Below are positions 19,209-26,110 of a stretch of DNA of 64,000 nucleotides, in pieces. The stretch is taken from the NCBI RefSeq assembly GCF_027922165.1, contig NZ_BSFD01000002.1:354874-418873 (forward strand). The letters run 5' to 3'. Source of the stretch: Brevundimonas intermedia (GTDB taxonomy: Bacteria; Pseudomonadota; Alphaproteobacteria; Caulobacterales; Caulobacteraceae). The notes beneath the pieces were generated by a model that ran no database searches, was not told where the DNA came from, and worked only from the letters and a program-made list of their open reading frames with translations. The position numbers and the translations under genes were made by a program. Every line of letters starts with the position of its first letter. Position 1 is the stretch's first letter.

Positions 19209-20006
19209 TTAACGGAAGAGGCTCAGCAGGGTCTGGCTGGAGGAGTTAGCGATCGACAGCGCCTGCACGCCCAGCTGTTGCTTGGTTTGCAGGGCGGTCA
19301 GCTTCGCGCTTTCCTTGGCCAGATCCGCGTCCACCAGATTACCTACGCCGGCTTCCAGGGAGTCCTGGAGCTTGTTGACGAAGCTGATCTGACGGCCCAG
19401 CGACTTGGACTTGGTGCCGAAGTCGGAGAGGATGGCGGTGAAGGCCGTGATGGCTCCATCCACCGTCGCGACGATCGTGCCCGCGTCGCCCGCCACGGCT
19501 GTCGTCGTGGTCGCGACCGAGGTCGCGGCGCCGGCGATAGCCTTCAGGGTGTAGGAGGTCGACGTCCCGGTCTGCACGGTGATGGCGGCGGCGTTCGCGG
19601 AGAACAGATTGACGCCGTCAAACGTCGCGCCGGACAGTGCGCTGGCGATTTCCGTACCCAGGGCGTTGTATTCCGCCAGATAGGAGGTCTGGGCGGCGCC
19701 GGTGGATCCGGCGATGCTGACCGCCAGGCCCTTTTGTTCTTCCAGAGCCGCCGTAATCGTGTCGCCGGCGGCCATGGCCACGTCGACGATCGATTGACCG
19801 CGCTGGATGGAGCTGCGGACCGCGTCTTGCGCCGAGGCGTTGGCGCGTTGACCCGTGGCGATCGCGAAGATCGCCCCGCTGTCCTTGGCCGAAGAGACCT
19901 TCATGCCGGTGTTGATGCGGTTTTGGGTCCGCTCCAGCTCCGAGTTGGTCTTGTTCAGGTTTTGCAGCGCGATAGCGGCGCCGTAGTTCGTATTCACACT
20001 CGCCAT
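19209..20006 (-). CDS. Flagellin, tandem copy 3
   Basis: 265 aa. Shared ends as in copies 1, 2 and 4. The variable centre reads LFSANAAAITVQTGTSTSYT and AGAATSVATTTTAVAGD. A local difference in the otherwise conserved D1 helix is EEQKGLAVS in place of EEMKGLAVS. It is part of the four-gene block between copies 2 and 4, flanked on both sides by the duplicated spacer. Confidence 0.97.
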   Translation of the reverse strand: MASVNTNYGAAIALQNLNKTNSELERTQNRINTGMKVSSAKDSGAIFAIATGQRANASAQDAVRSSIQRGQSIVDVAMAAGDTITAALEEQKGLAVSIAGSTGAAQTSYLAEYNALGTEIASALSGATFDGVNLFSANAAAITVQTGTSTSYTLKAIAGAATSVATTTTAVAGDAGTIVATVDGAITAFTAILSDFGTKSKSLGRQISFVNKLQDSLEAGVGNLVDADLAKESAKLTALQTKQQLGVQALSIANSSSQTLLSLFR

Positions 20007-20119
20007 TTTGGCGGTTCCTTTTCACTTCGTGATGGCCGCCGCCATTTTGGCGACGGGAGCGTTTTGCTCGGGGTTCAAGACCTACGACCCGGCCGTCGAG
20101 ACGACCGGGTCTCCGGGCC
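20007..20119 (-). repeat. Duplicated flagellin spacer, copy C
   Basis: Third copy of the ~113-nt spacer. The upstream frame is MAAAITK (20022-20045). The base change alters one base of the hairpin (GCCGCC against the usual GTCGCC), so the outer stem loses a pair while the inner CGCC/GGCG is intact. The transcript-end hairpin is at 20086-20111. Confidence 0.9.
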
Positions 20120-20863
20120 TTAGCGGAAGAGGCTCAGCAAGGTCTGGCTGGAGGAGTTGGCGATCGACAGCGCCTGCACGCCCAGCTGTTGCTTGGTCTG
20201 CAGGGCGGTCAGCTTGGCGCTTTCCTTGGCCAGATCGGCGTCCACCAGATTGCCCACGCCGGCTTCAAGAGCGTCCTGAAGCTTGTTGACGAAGCTGATC
20301 TGACGACCCAGCGACTTGGACTGGGTGCCCAGGGTCGACAGGGCGTCGGTAACGGTGGTGATGGCCGTGTCCACAATCGCCGTCGTCGCCCCGGCGCGCG
20401 CCTTGCCGCCGCCGGCGACGGCGGTGACGCCGGCGACGCCCAGAGGAGTCGTCAGGCTGTTGACGCCGTCGAACGAGGCGCCGGAGATCGCCGAGGTGAT
20501 TTCCAGGCTGAGGGCGTTGTATTCAGCAAGATAGGCGGTTTCAGCGGCGGAGCCGGCGGTCGATCCCTGGATCGAAACAGCCAGGCCCTTCATCTCTTCC
20601 AGAGCGGTCGTGATGGTGTCGCCGGCGGCCAAGGCCACGTCGGTGATCGACTGGGTGCGTTGAAGGCCCGAGCGGACCGCGTCCTGAGAGGCGGCGGTGG
20701 CGCGTTGGGACGTGGCGATCGCGAAGATCGCCCCGCTGTCCTTAGCCGACGAGACCTTCATGCCGGTGTTGATGCGGTTTTGGGTCCGCTCCAGCTCCGA
20801 GTTGGTCTTGTTCAGGTTTTGCAGCGCGATGGCTGCACCGTAGTTCGTGTTTACGCTCGCCAT
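20120..20863 (-). CDS. Flagellin, tandem copy 4 (first in the block of four)
   Basis: 247 aa from ATG 20863, chosen by alignment with the other copies. The frame stays open to an ATG at 20917, but that would add 18 residues encoded by the leader. The variable centre is LGVAGVTAVAGGGKARAG, and an insertion changes the D1 helix end to IQGSTAGSAAETAYL. The leader is homologous to the spacers, and the gene has its own sigma-54 promoter at 20937-20951, so this copy heads the four-flagellin transcript. Confidence 0.96.
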   Translation of the reverse strand: MASVNTNYGAAIALQNLNKTNSELERTQNRINTGMKVSSAKDSGAIFAIATSQRATAASQDAVRSGLQRTQSITDVALAAGDTITTALEEMKGLAVSIQGSTAGSAAETAYLAEYNALSLEITSAISGASFDGVNSLTTPLGVAGVTAVAGGGKARAGATTAIVDTAITTVTDALSTLGTQSKSLGRQISFVNKLQDALEAGVGNLVDADLAKESAKLTALQTKQQLGVQALSIANSSSQTLLSLFR

Positions 20864-20876
20864 TTTGGCGTTCCTT

Positions 20877-20900
20877 TCACTTCGTGATGTCCAACGCCAT
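20877..20900 (-). other. Seven-codon upstream ORF (MALDITK) in the flagellin leader
   Basis: ATG GCG TTG GAC ATC ACG AAG TGA, directly before the Shine-Dalgarno of copy 4. Counterparts of exactly 24 nt occur before copies 1-3 at 18191-18214, 19111-19134 and 20022-20045, all ending in Ile/Leu-Thr-Lys-stop. The ATG sits in the sequence GCCAAAATGGC, a copy of the real start region, with no clear Shine-Dalgarno of its own. Whether it is translated is unknown. Confidence 0.45.
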
Positions 20901-20936
20901 TTTGGCGGAGGGAGCATTTTGCTCGGTTGGTAAGAA

Positions 20937-20951
20937 GCAATTGCCGGGCCA
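20937..20951 (-). promoter_or_regulatory. Sigma-54 promoter of the four-flagellin block
   Basis: Read on the minus strand the sequence is TGGCCCGGCAATTGC, followed by T. It fits the -24/-12 consensus TGGC-C/A-C-N5-TTGC with the GG and GC doublets at the correct spacing. The predicted transcript start is near 20925, exactly where homology between this leader and the internal spacers begins. Two FlbD-type inverted repeats lie upstream. Confidence 0.85.
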
Positions 20952-21012
20952 GAGGCGTCGGCTTAAGTCATTGATAAATCACGTTTACCTTTGATTCACC
21001 CTCCCTCTAGCT

Positions 21013-21058
21013 CGGCAGTTTTTGCCTGTTGAGCCACATACCCCGGCAGATCTTGCCG
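21013..21058. promoter_or_regulatory. Paired ftr-like (FlbD) enhancer sites
   Basis: CGGCA-N5-TGCCT at 21013-21027 and the perfect CGGCA-GATCT-TGCCG at 21044-21058, with centres 31 nt apart (three helical turns). They lie about 95 and 126 nt upstream of the predicted transcript start. Caulobacter class III/IV flagellar promoters use FlbD bound at ftr elements about 100 nt upstream to activate sigma-54 polymerase, and these match that position and half-site. Confidence 0.7.
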
Positions 21059-21069
21059 AGCGCGGCTTA

Positions 21070-21101
21070 GAAAAACGGCGCGGTCGGCGGACGACCGCGC
21101 C
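21070..21101 (-). terminator. Rho-independent terminator of flagellin copy 5
   Basis: On the minus strand a perfect 10-bp stem GGCGCGGTCG / CGACCGCGCC with loop TCCGC is followed by GTTTTTCT. It lies 33 nt after the copy 5 stop, so copy 5 should be transcribed alone and not feed the block of four. Confidence 0.9.
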
Positions 21102-21133
21102 GGCAAGACGGCTATGCTCGAGGGCGGCGAGCC

Positions 21134-21946
21134 TTAGTTGCGGAACAGGCTCAGTATGGTCTGGCTGGAGGAGTTGGCGATCGACAGCGCCTGCACGCCC
21201 AGCTGTTGCTTGGTCTGCAGGGCGGTCAGCTTCGCGCTTTCCTTGGCCAGATCCGCGTCCACCAGGTTGCCGATGCCGTTCTCGGTGGCGTCTTGCAGCT
21301 TGTTGACGAAGGTGACCTGGCGGCTGACCGACTTGGACTGGGTGCCCAGGGTCGACAGGGCGCCCGTGATCTCCGTGATGGCCGCGTCGATGGCCGCAGT
21401 CGTGGCCGCGCCGGCGGCGATGGACTGGTTGGTGATGGTCGTGATGTCCGTATCGGCCGCCATGCCGCCGGCGACGGTGAAGCCGATCGCAGTCGTGCCG
21501 CCGCTGACGTCCTTGATCAGGTTCGTCGCGGTGGCGCCGGTCCACAGATTGACGCCATCGAAGGTGGCGCCGGCCAGGGCCGAGGTGATTTCAGCGCCCA
21601 GAGCCCGGAATTCGGTCAGATAGGAGGTCTGGGTGGCGCCGGTCGAGCCGGCGATGCTGACCGCGAGGCCCTTCATCTCTTCCAAGGCGGCCGTCACAGT
21701 GTCGCCGGCGGCCAGGGCCACGTCGACGATGGATTGGCCGCGCTGCAGAGACGCCCGCACGGATTCCATGGCGCCCATATTGGCGCGTTGGCCGGTCGCG
21801 ATGGCGTAGATCGCGCCGCTGTCCTTGGCGGAGGAGACCTTCATGCCGGTGTTGACGCGGTTTTGCGTCACTTCCAGCTGAGCATTGGTCTTGTTCAGGT
21901 TCTGGAGCGCAATTGCTGCGCCGTAATTCGTATTGATGCTCGCCAT
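21134..21946 (-). CDS. Flagellin, copy 5 (separate transcript)
   Basis: 270 aa, the most diverged of the five tandem copies. N terminus MASINTNYGAAIALQNLN has Ile for Val at position 4, followed by LEVTQNRVNTG and MGAMESVRASLQ. The centre is LWTGATATNLIKDVSGG, and the C terminus ends SLFRN with one extra residue. It has a private sigma-54 promoter (22025-22039), ftr-like sites and a terminator. Its leader keeps the two-hairpin layout but lacks the upstream ATG (ACG instead). Confidence 0.97.
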   Translation of the reverse strand: MASINTNYGAAIALQNLNKTNAQLEVTQNRVNTGMKVSSAKDSGAIYAIATGQRANMGAMESVRASLQRGQSIVDVALAAGDTVTAALEEMKGLAVSIAGSTGATQTSYLTEFRALGAEITSALAGATFDGVNLWTGATATNLIKDVSGGTTAIGFTVAGGMAADTDITTITNQSIAAGAATTAAIDAAITEITGALSTLGTQSKSVSRQVTFVNKLQDATENGIGNLVDADLAKESAKLTALQTKQQLGVQALSIANSSSQTILSLFRN

Positions 21947-22024
21947 TTTGGCTGCCCTCTTTCACTTCTGTGCATGTACGACGCCGTTTTGGCGCCGGGA
22001 GCGTTTTGCTCCGCCCTCCTAAGA

Positions 22025-22039
22025 GCAAGGGCGGGGCCA
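22025..22039 (-). promoter_or_regulatory. Sigma-54 promoter of flagellin copy 5
   Basis: The minus-strand sequence TGGCCCCGCCCTTGC, followed by T, fits the sigma-54 -24/-12 consensus with correct GG/GC spacing. The predicted transcript start is near 22013, giving a leader of about 67 nt that opens with the hairpin GGAGC-AAAAC-GCTCC. Confidence 0.83.
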
Positions 22040-22112
22040 GGGCAAAGCGACAGAAACGACGCTTAGAGTGCTTGATTTTATTCAGTTTATTTGAGGCACA
22101 CCCAAACGAACC

Positions 22113-22161
22113 CGGCAATTTCCGACGCTTGGCGGCAGAAGTTGCCGAGTCGTTTTTGCCG
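22113..22161. promoter_or_regulatory. ftr-like (FlbD) site cluster upstream of flagellin copy 5
   Basis: A perfect CGGCA-GAAGT-TGCCG lies at 22133-22147, its centre about 127 nt upstream of the predicted start. The half-sites CGGCA at 22113-22117 and TGCCG at 22157-22161 flank it. The distance matches the perfect site of the other sigma-54 promoter (about -126). Confidence 0.68.
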
Positions 22162-22207
22162 CTGTGCTCAGCGGGGAGGCTTCGGCGCAGTCAAACCGAC
22201 GCGAGCT

Positions 22208-22591
22208 TCACTGATAGACCCTCCGGTCCAGCTCGAAATGCGGGCCGTCGCGCAAACTCTTCCAGTCGCCGCCCCAGACGATGGAGGTGTTCAGTTCCAG
22301 CGCGGCGGATTTGAAGGCCTGGGCGATCCGGCCGTAGAGCGGCCAGTCCCACCGCACCTGACCGTCCACCAGGGCCGCGACATCAACGGCGTGGCCGGTC
22401 AGATGCCGGGACTTGAGGGTGCGGCTGGCCCCGGCCTTGACCAGGCCTGCCTGCCGCGCCGGTGTCCGCAGACCTTCGGTGATCATGAAGTCCACCGAAC
22501 TGCGCGTGAGCGCGGCCTCGACCACGGCGACCAAGGCGGGATGGACGCCGTTCAGACGCGAACGGGAGCGGGCGGACAATCGCGCGCTCAT
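22208..22591 (-). CDS. M15-type peptidoglycan endopeptidase (phage endolysin-like)
   Basis: 127 aa without signal peptide. The metallopeptidase M15 (VanY/L-Ala-D-Glu peptidase) zinc motifs are present: SRHLTGHAVDV (His and Asp) and DGPHFELD (His), with WGGDWKS between them, as in phage T5-like endolysins. It would cleave the peptide stem of peptidoglycan. The lack of a signal means it needs a holin or other release route; the holin-like gene directly upstream overlaps it by 4 nt. It is the last gene of the four-gene phage-like module. Confidence 0.88.
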   Translation of the reverse strand: MSARLSARSRSRLNGVHPALVAVVEAALTRSSVDFMITEGLRTPARQAGLVKAGASRTLKSRHLTGHAVDVAALVDGQVRWDWPLYGRIAQAFKSAALELNTSIVWGGDWKSLRDGPHFELDRRVYQ

Positions 22592-22875
22592 GAGCGGCCG
22601 CCCGTCAGGCGCAGCCGTGCATTGGCCAGCAGGGCGACCAGTTGTTCAGCCGTCGGCGCCACCAAATAGAGGATCAGGATCAGGGCCAGCAGCCCCATCA
22701 GCCCGTCGGTGATCTTGGGCAGCATCTCGGCCGGCATTCGCGCCACCGTCCGCATCAGCAGCAGCCACAGGCCGGCGCTGACCGCGAAGGCGTAGAGCCT
22801 GCGCCACAGCCAGCGGCCTTCAGCCAGAGCGCCTTTTTGGGCGCGGCCCGGCGCCGGGGTTCGGGTTCCGGTCAT
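22588..22875 (-). CDS. Holin-like small membrane protein
   Basis: 95 aa. Two hydrophobic segments (LYAFAVSAGLWLLLM and DGLMGLLALILILYLVA) are joined by a short polar turn, with a basic N terminus and C terminus (NARLRLTGGRS). I cannot place it in a named holin family. The size, topology and overlap with the M15 endopeptidase start (ATGA) make a holin role the simplest reading. It also overlaps the upstream 51-aa gene by 4 nt. Confidence 0.65.
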   Translation of the reverse strand: MTGTRTPAPGRAQKGALAEGRWLWRRLYAFAVSAGLWLLLMRTVARMPAEMLPKITDGLMGLLALILILYLVAPTAEQLVALLANARLRLTGGRS

Positions 22876-23027
22876 TCCTCATCCTCCTTGTCCTGAATTT
22901 GCCGATCGCATCGACCATCGAAGCCGGTGTGGGCGCGGCCGGCTGTGTCGTTCAGAGTCCTGGGAGCGTCCCAGGCTTCGGGATCGAGCACCTCGATCGG
23001 CTGGGGCAGATAGGGTCGCCGGCTCAT
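22872..23027 (-). CDS. Small 51-aa protein of the phage-like module
   Basis: MSRRPYLPQPIEVLDPEAWD at the N terminus, then an acidic C terminus (QDKEDEE). It is shorter than the usual ORF cut-off and was fixed by its overlaps: its ATG (23027) overlaps the stop of the DUF2793 gene and its TGA (22872) overlaps the holin-like ATG, both as ATGA. The longer Arg/Gly-rich frame running to 23738 is an antisense-frame artefact of the Gly-rich gene. No function is recognised; a chaperone or linker for the spike protein is possible. Confidence 0.65.
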   Translation of the reverse strand: MSRRPYLPQPIEVLDPEAWDAPRTLNDTAGRAHTGFDGRCDRQIQDKEDEE

Positions 23028-24481
23028 CCGACGGCCGTGATGCGAACCACGCCTCCTCCACCTGCGCCGCCCGCGCCCGACTGGGTCAGACCCGCCCCGC
23101 CCCCGCCGCCGCCGGCTCCGAACAGGGCGCCGACGCCGCCTGAAGCGCCCGCGCCTGTGGCGGAGGCGTCGCCGCCCCCGCCCCCTCCACCGACCCAGGA
23201 CAGACCGGGCGCGGACGAGGCGTGGCCTGCTGCGCCTGCGGCGCCGCCGTCGGCTCTTCGCCCTGCCCAGGCCCCTGCCCCGCCGACGCCGCCGGACCGG
23301 GCCGTATCGCCGGCGCTCAGCCCGCCTCCGGCGCCGCCGCCGCCGGCCCCCTCGGGACAGATGGTTTCGCCGCCGCCGAAGGCTGTGGCTGTGGTCCGGC
23401 TGTCGCCGCCTGGGTTGCCGACGCGCAGGCCCAGGCCGCCTGCGCCGCCCAGGCCCGCTGCGGCTGTTCCGTCGACGCCGCGAGCGCCGCCTCCGGCGCG
23501 AAGCAGCACGACGCCGTCCAGGCTGACCGTCGTCGGACCGCCCGCGCCGCCGGTTGCGGTCAAGCCTCCGCCGCCGACGGCGATCGCCAGGGCCTGCCCC
23601 AGATCGGCGACCGCCCAGCCGGCTTGGCTCAAACCGCCCGCCCCGCCGCCGCCGCCGCCGAAGCGCGCAGTTCCGGCCGGTCCCGCCATGCCCGCCCCGC
23701 CCGCGCCGCCCCCGCCGACACAGACCGCCTCGATCCATCGGGCCCAGGCGGGCGGCGCATAGACGCCGTCGGCGTCGAAGACCGTCGTCTCGCGCCGGAT
23801 CGCACCCCGGTCGAACGCGACCCGACCGGTGGCGCGATCCACGCCGAAGGCGCGACGCCAGGTCGATCCGTCCGGGCTGACCTTGAGGCTGAGATCATCG
23901 TCGCCGACCAGGCCCAGCTCGGCCCGGCCGCCGTAGCCGCTCTGGAACAGCAGCGACAGGACGTCGCCCGCCGCCGTCTTGTTCAAGGTCAGACGCAGGT
24001 CGCCGTCGCCGCCTTCGTCTTCGGCGCGGGCGGTGAACAGGGCGGTGTTGGTCTTGACCGCCAGCGGATTGGCGGCGTCGGCCGTCGTGCCGACCCCCAG
24101 GCGCGACAGTCCCTGAACCTCGTCCAGGCGCCGCCCCAGAGGCGCCCAGCCGTCTTCGCCCCGCACCACCAGGACCGCGGCGTCCAGCACCAGCGCGATA
24201 AGGCCGACGGACGTGGCGACCCGGCTCCAGCCGCCCGCCTCGAACCGCATCAGGGCGCCGGCAGGCTGACCGCTCCAGACCGCGCCGTTCGCCCCGTCCG
24301 GCAGGATGTAGAGGTCGCCGTCAAACGGCGCCGACGGCTGGACGGCCGTCGTCGCGCTGACCACCGCCGTCTGCAACAGGGCGTCCAGCCGCGTCAGCGC
24401 CGCGTTCAGGGTCACATGTTTCTGCATCTGCCCCGCCGCCAGATAGGGCAGGCTCAAACGCGCAGTGAAATCGTCGCTCAT
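23024..24481 (-). CDS. DUF2793 phage-tail/GTA-spike-like protein with Gly-rich C terminus
   Basis: 485 aa. Residues 1-110 are DUF2793 (LSLPYLAAGQMQKHVTLNAA, DGDLYILP, GQPAGALMRFEAGGW), a domain found in alphaproteobacterial prophage proteins and gene transfer agent spikes. Residues 120-250 form a middle domain (RLTLNKTAAGDVLSLLFQSG). From about 255 the chain is extraordinarily rich in Gly and Ala with runs such as GGGGGGAGG. Phage receptor-binding proteins with stacked polyglycine helices look like this. No signal peptide. First gene of a four-gene overlapping unit ending in an endolysin. Confidence 0.82.
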   Translation of the reverse strand: MSDDFTARLSLPYLAAGQMQKHVTLNAALTRLDALLQTAVVSATTAVQPSAPFDGDLYILPDGANGAVWSGQPAGALMRFEAGGWSRVATSVGLIALVLDAAVLVVRGEDGWAPLGRRLDEVQGLSRLGVGTTADAANPLAVKTNTALFTARAEDEGGDGDLRLTLNKTAAGDVLSLLFQSGYGGRAELGLVGDDDLSLKVSPDGSTWRRAFGVDRATGRVAFDRGAIRRETTVFDADGVYAPPAWARWIEAVCVGGGGAGGAGMAGPAGTARFGGGGGGAGGLSQAGWAVADLGQALAIAVGGGGLTATGGAGGPTTVSLDGVVLLRAGGGARGVDGTAAAGLGGAGGLGLRVGNPGGDSRTTATAFGGGETICPEGAGGGGAGGGLSAGDTARSGGVGGAGAWAGRRADGGAAGAAGHASSAPGLSWVGGGGGGGDASATGAGASGGVGALFGAGGGGGGAGLTQSGAGGAGGGGVVRITAVG

Positions 24482-24625
24482 CAGGATCTCCGTTCTTGTC
24501 GGAGATCAGTCTGCGAGCACCGCCAACTCAGGCGCGCTGGACGGTCGGATTTTTATTCAAGCCATTGATAGGTTGTGTTTCTGGCTGAAGAATTAGGAAA
24601 TCAGGCGACCGCCAGCGCGCGTAAT

Positions 24626-25087
24626 TCAGTCGTGCAGATAGACGATGCGCCGCAGCTTCTTGTCGTTGCGAACGGTCTCCAGATGCCGGTCGTGGTCGCC
24701 GCTGGCCCTGGCCGCCGCCTCAGTGTCCTCGACCCAGTGGGTCGTCTCTATGTCCTTCTGCAGGGCTTTGGCCGCCAGCAATTGTCCGGGGAAGAAGGTG
24801 TCGACCACGTCGCCGGCGATGGGCACCGTGCCGGTCGCCGTGTCCACCGCCATATAGGCGGCCATGCGCGCCAGGGTCGCTGGCGACGCCTTCGCCCGCA
24901 ATGCCTGCATCACCAGCCAGGCCCCGGTTCCGACCGTATAGACGGTCCCCACGACCGGAACCCAGGTCAGCAGGCCGTCCATGCCGATCCCGAACGGCCC
25001 GATGCCGATCACCCGGTCGGACAGTTTCTTGATCCCCTCGACATTGGACCAAATCTTTTCGATATCTGTGATCGACCGTCTGGCCAT
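24626..25087 (-). CDS. DUF4112 membrane protein
   Basis: 153 aa from MARRSITDIEKIW; the longer frame upstream lies under the divergent hydrolase gene. DUF4112 features are visible: FGIGMDGLLTWVPVVGTVYT and PIAGDVVDTFF, with hydrophobic stretches that probably span or associate with the inner membrane. Function unknown. It starts 69 nt from the divergent EEP-family gene and shares that regulatory gap. Confidence 0.88.
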   Translation of the reverse strand: MARRSITDIEKIWSNVEGIKKLSDRVIGIGPFGIGMDGLLTWVPVVGTVYTVGTGAWLVMQALRAKASPATLARMAAYMAVDTATGTVPIAGDVVDTFFPGQLLAAKALQKDIETTHWVEDTEAAARASGDHDRHLETVRNDKKLRRIVYLHD

Positions 25088-25156
25088 GTCGCCCTCTCCC
25101 AAGCGTCGCCCTAACGCGGCATAGGCAACAGCGTTCACCAAGAAAGGCAACACAAG

Positions 25157-26110
25157 ATGTCCCTGCTCAAGCTGGCCGCCAATACGGCTGCCTGCCTGGT
25201 CCTGATCGGCCTGTCCGTGTTCGGCGTGGCGGCGCTCAGCGGCGTGGATCATCGGTGGGTGGACATTCTGGCCCAGTTCACGGCGCCGGTGCTGCTGGCG
25301 GCGGCGGGACTGACCCTGGCCTGCGCGCTTCTGCGTCTGTGGCCGGCGGTCGGCGTCGGAGGACTGGCGATCCTGATCCTGTTCGCAGCCGTCTGGCCGC
25401 AATGGATGACGCCCATGGGCCTGCGCCAACCGGACCAACCGGTCATCCGGGTCTATTCCGCCAACCTCTGGGCCCCAAATACCGACGTCGACGCCATGCG
25501 CGCCTCGATCAAGGGGGCCGACGCGGACATCGTAATCCTGGTCGAGGTCGGCGACGCGCCGATCGCCCAACTCGACCGCCTGCTTGCGGGCTATCCCCAC
25601 CGTCGCGTGAACGGACGACTGACGCCGGGGCCCTCCGCGGCGCGGTCTATCATCGCCTCCCGCTATCCGATCACGACGAAACTGCCAGGGCGGGCGGACG
25701 GGCTCAGCGCCGTCGGCGCCGTCGTGGCCACGCCGCTGGGACCGATCACCGTCTTCGGCGTCCACCTGACCCGTCCCTGGCCCTATGAATATCAGTGGGG
25801 GCAGATCACCCAGGTGATGGCCCTGACCGAACGGCGCAAGGCGGCTGCGCCGGGCGCCACCCTCGTCGCGGGCGATTTCAACAGCGTCTCCAGCGCCCGC
25901 ATAGGGCGTCAGATCAAGAAGGATCTGGGCCTGGTTCCCGCGCCGGGCTTTCCGGGCACCTGGCCGACCCGCCTGCCCGCCGTTTTGGGCATCACCATCG
26001 ATCAGGTGTATCGCTCGCCCGACCTGGCCCTGGTCAGCCGCCGCATCGGACGCCCGACCGGTTCAGACCACTATCCGGTCGTGACCGAGTTCACCCGAGC
26101 GAAGCCATAA
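25157..26110 (+). CDS. Membrane-anchored endonuclease/exonuclease/phosphatase (EEP) family hydrolase
   Basis: 317 aa. Three N-terminal hydrophobic helices (residues 7-85) precede the EEP domain. Its motifs are YSANLWAPNTDV (metal-site Asn), IVILVEVGD (Glu), FGVHLTRPW, VAGDFNSVSS (the GDFN motif) and the C-terminal GSDHYPVVTEF (SDH). The layout is like YafD of E. coli. Substrate unknown: family members hydrolyse DNA, phospholipids or phosphoesters. The 3' end overlaps the convergent cca gene by 20 nt. Confidence 0.9.
   Translation: MSLLKLAANTAACLVLIGLSVFGVAALSGVDHRWVDILAQFTAPVLLAAAGLTLACALLRLWPAVGVGGLAILILFAAVWPQWMTPMGLRQPDQPVIRVYSANLWAPNTDVDAMRASIKGADADIVILVEVGDAPIAQLDRLLAGYPHRRVNGRLTPGPSAARSIIASRYPITTKLPGRADGLSAVGAVVATPLGPITVFGVHLTRPWPYEYQWGQITQVMALTERRKAAAPGATLVAGDFNSVSSARIGRQIKKDLGLVPAPGFPGTWPTRLPAVLGITIDQVYRSPDLALVSRRIGRPTGSDHYPVVTEFTRAKP

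Noticed and set aside
20120..20917. Longer N terminus for flagellin copy 4 from ATG 20917
   Set aside because: The added residues come from the leader hairpins; all sister copies start at MASVNTN.
22872..23738. 289-codon Arg/Gly-rich minus-strand frame
   Set aside because: It is an alternative frame of the Gly-rich DUF2793 gene; only its last 51 codons, bounded by two ATGA overlaps, make a plausible gene.
23036..24000. GC-rich repetitive stretch as a CRISPR-like or tandem repeat array
   Set aside because: The repetition is Gly codons within a coding sequence; no constant repeat with regular spacers.
22208..24481. Complete prophage
   Set aside because: Only spike-like, holin-like and endolysin genes exist; no structural, packaging or integration genes, and core flagellar genes lie directly next to it.
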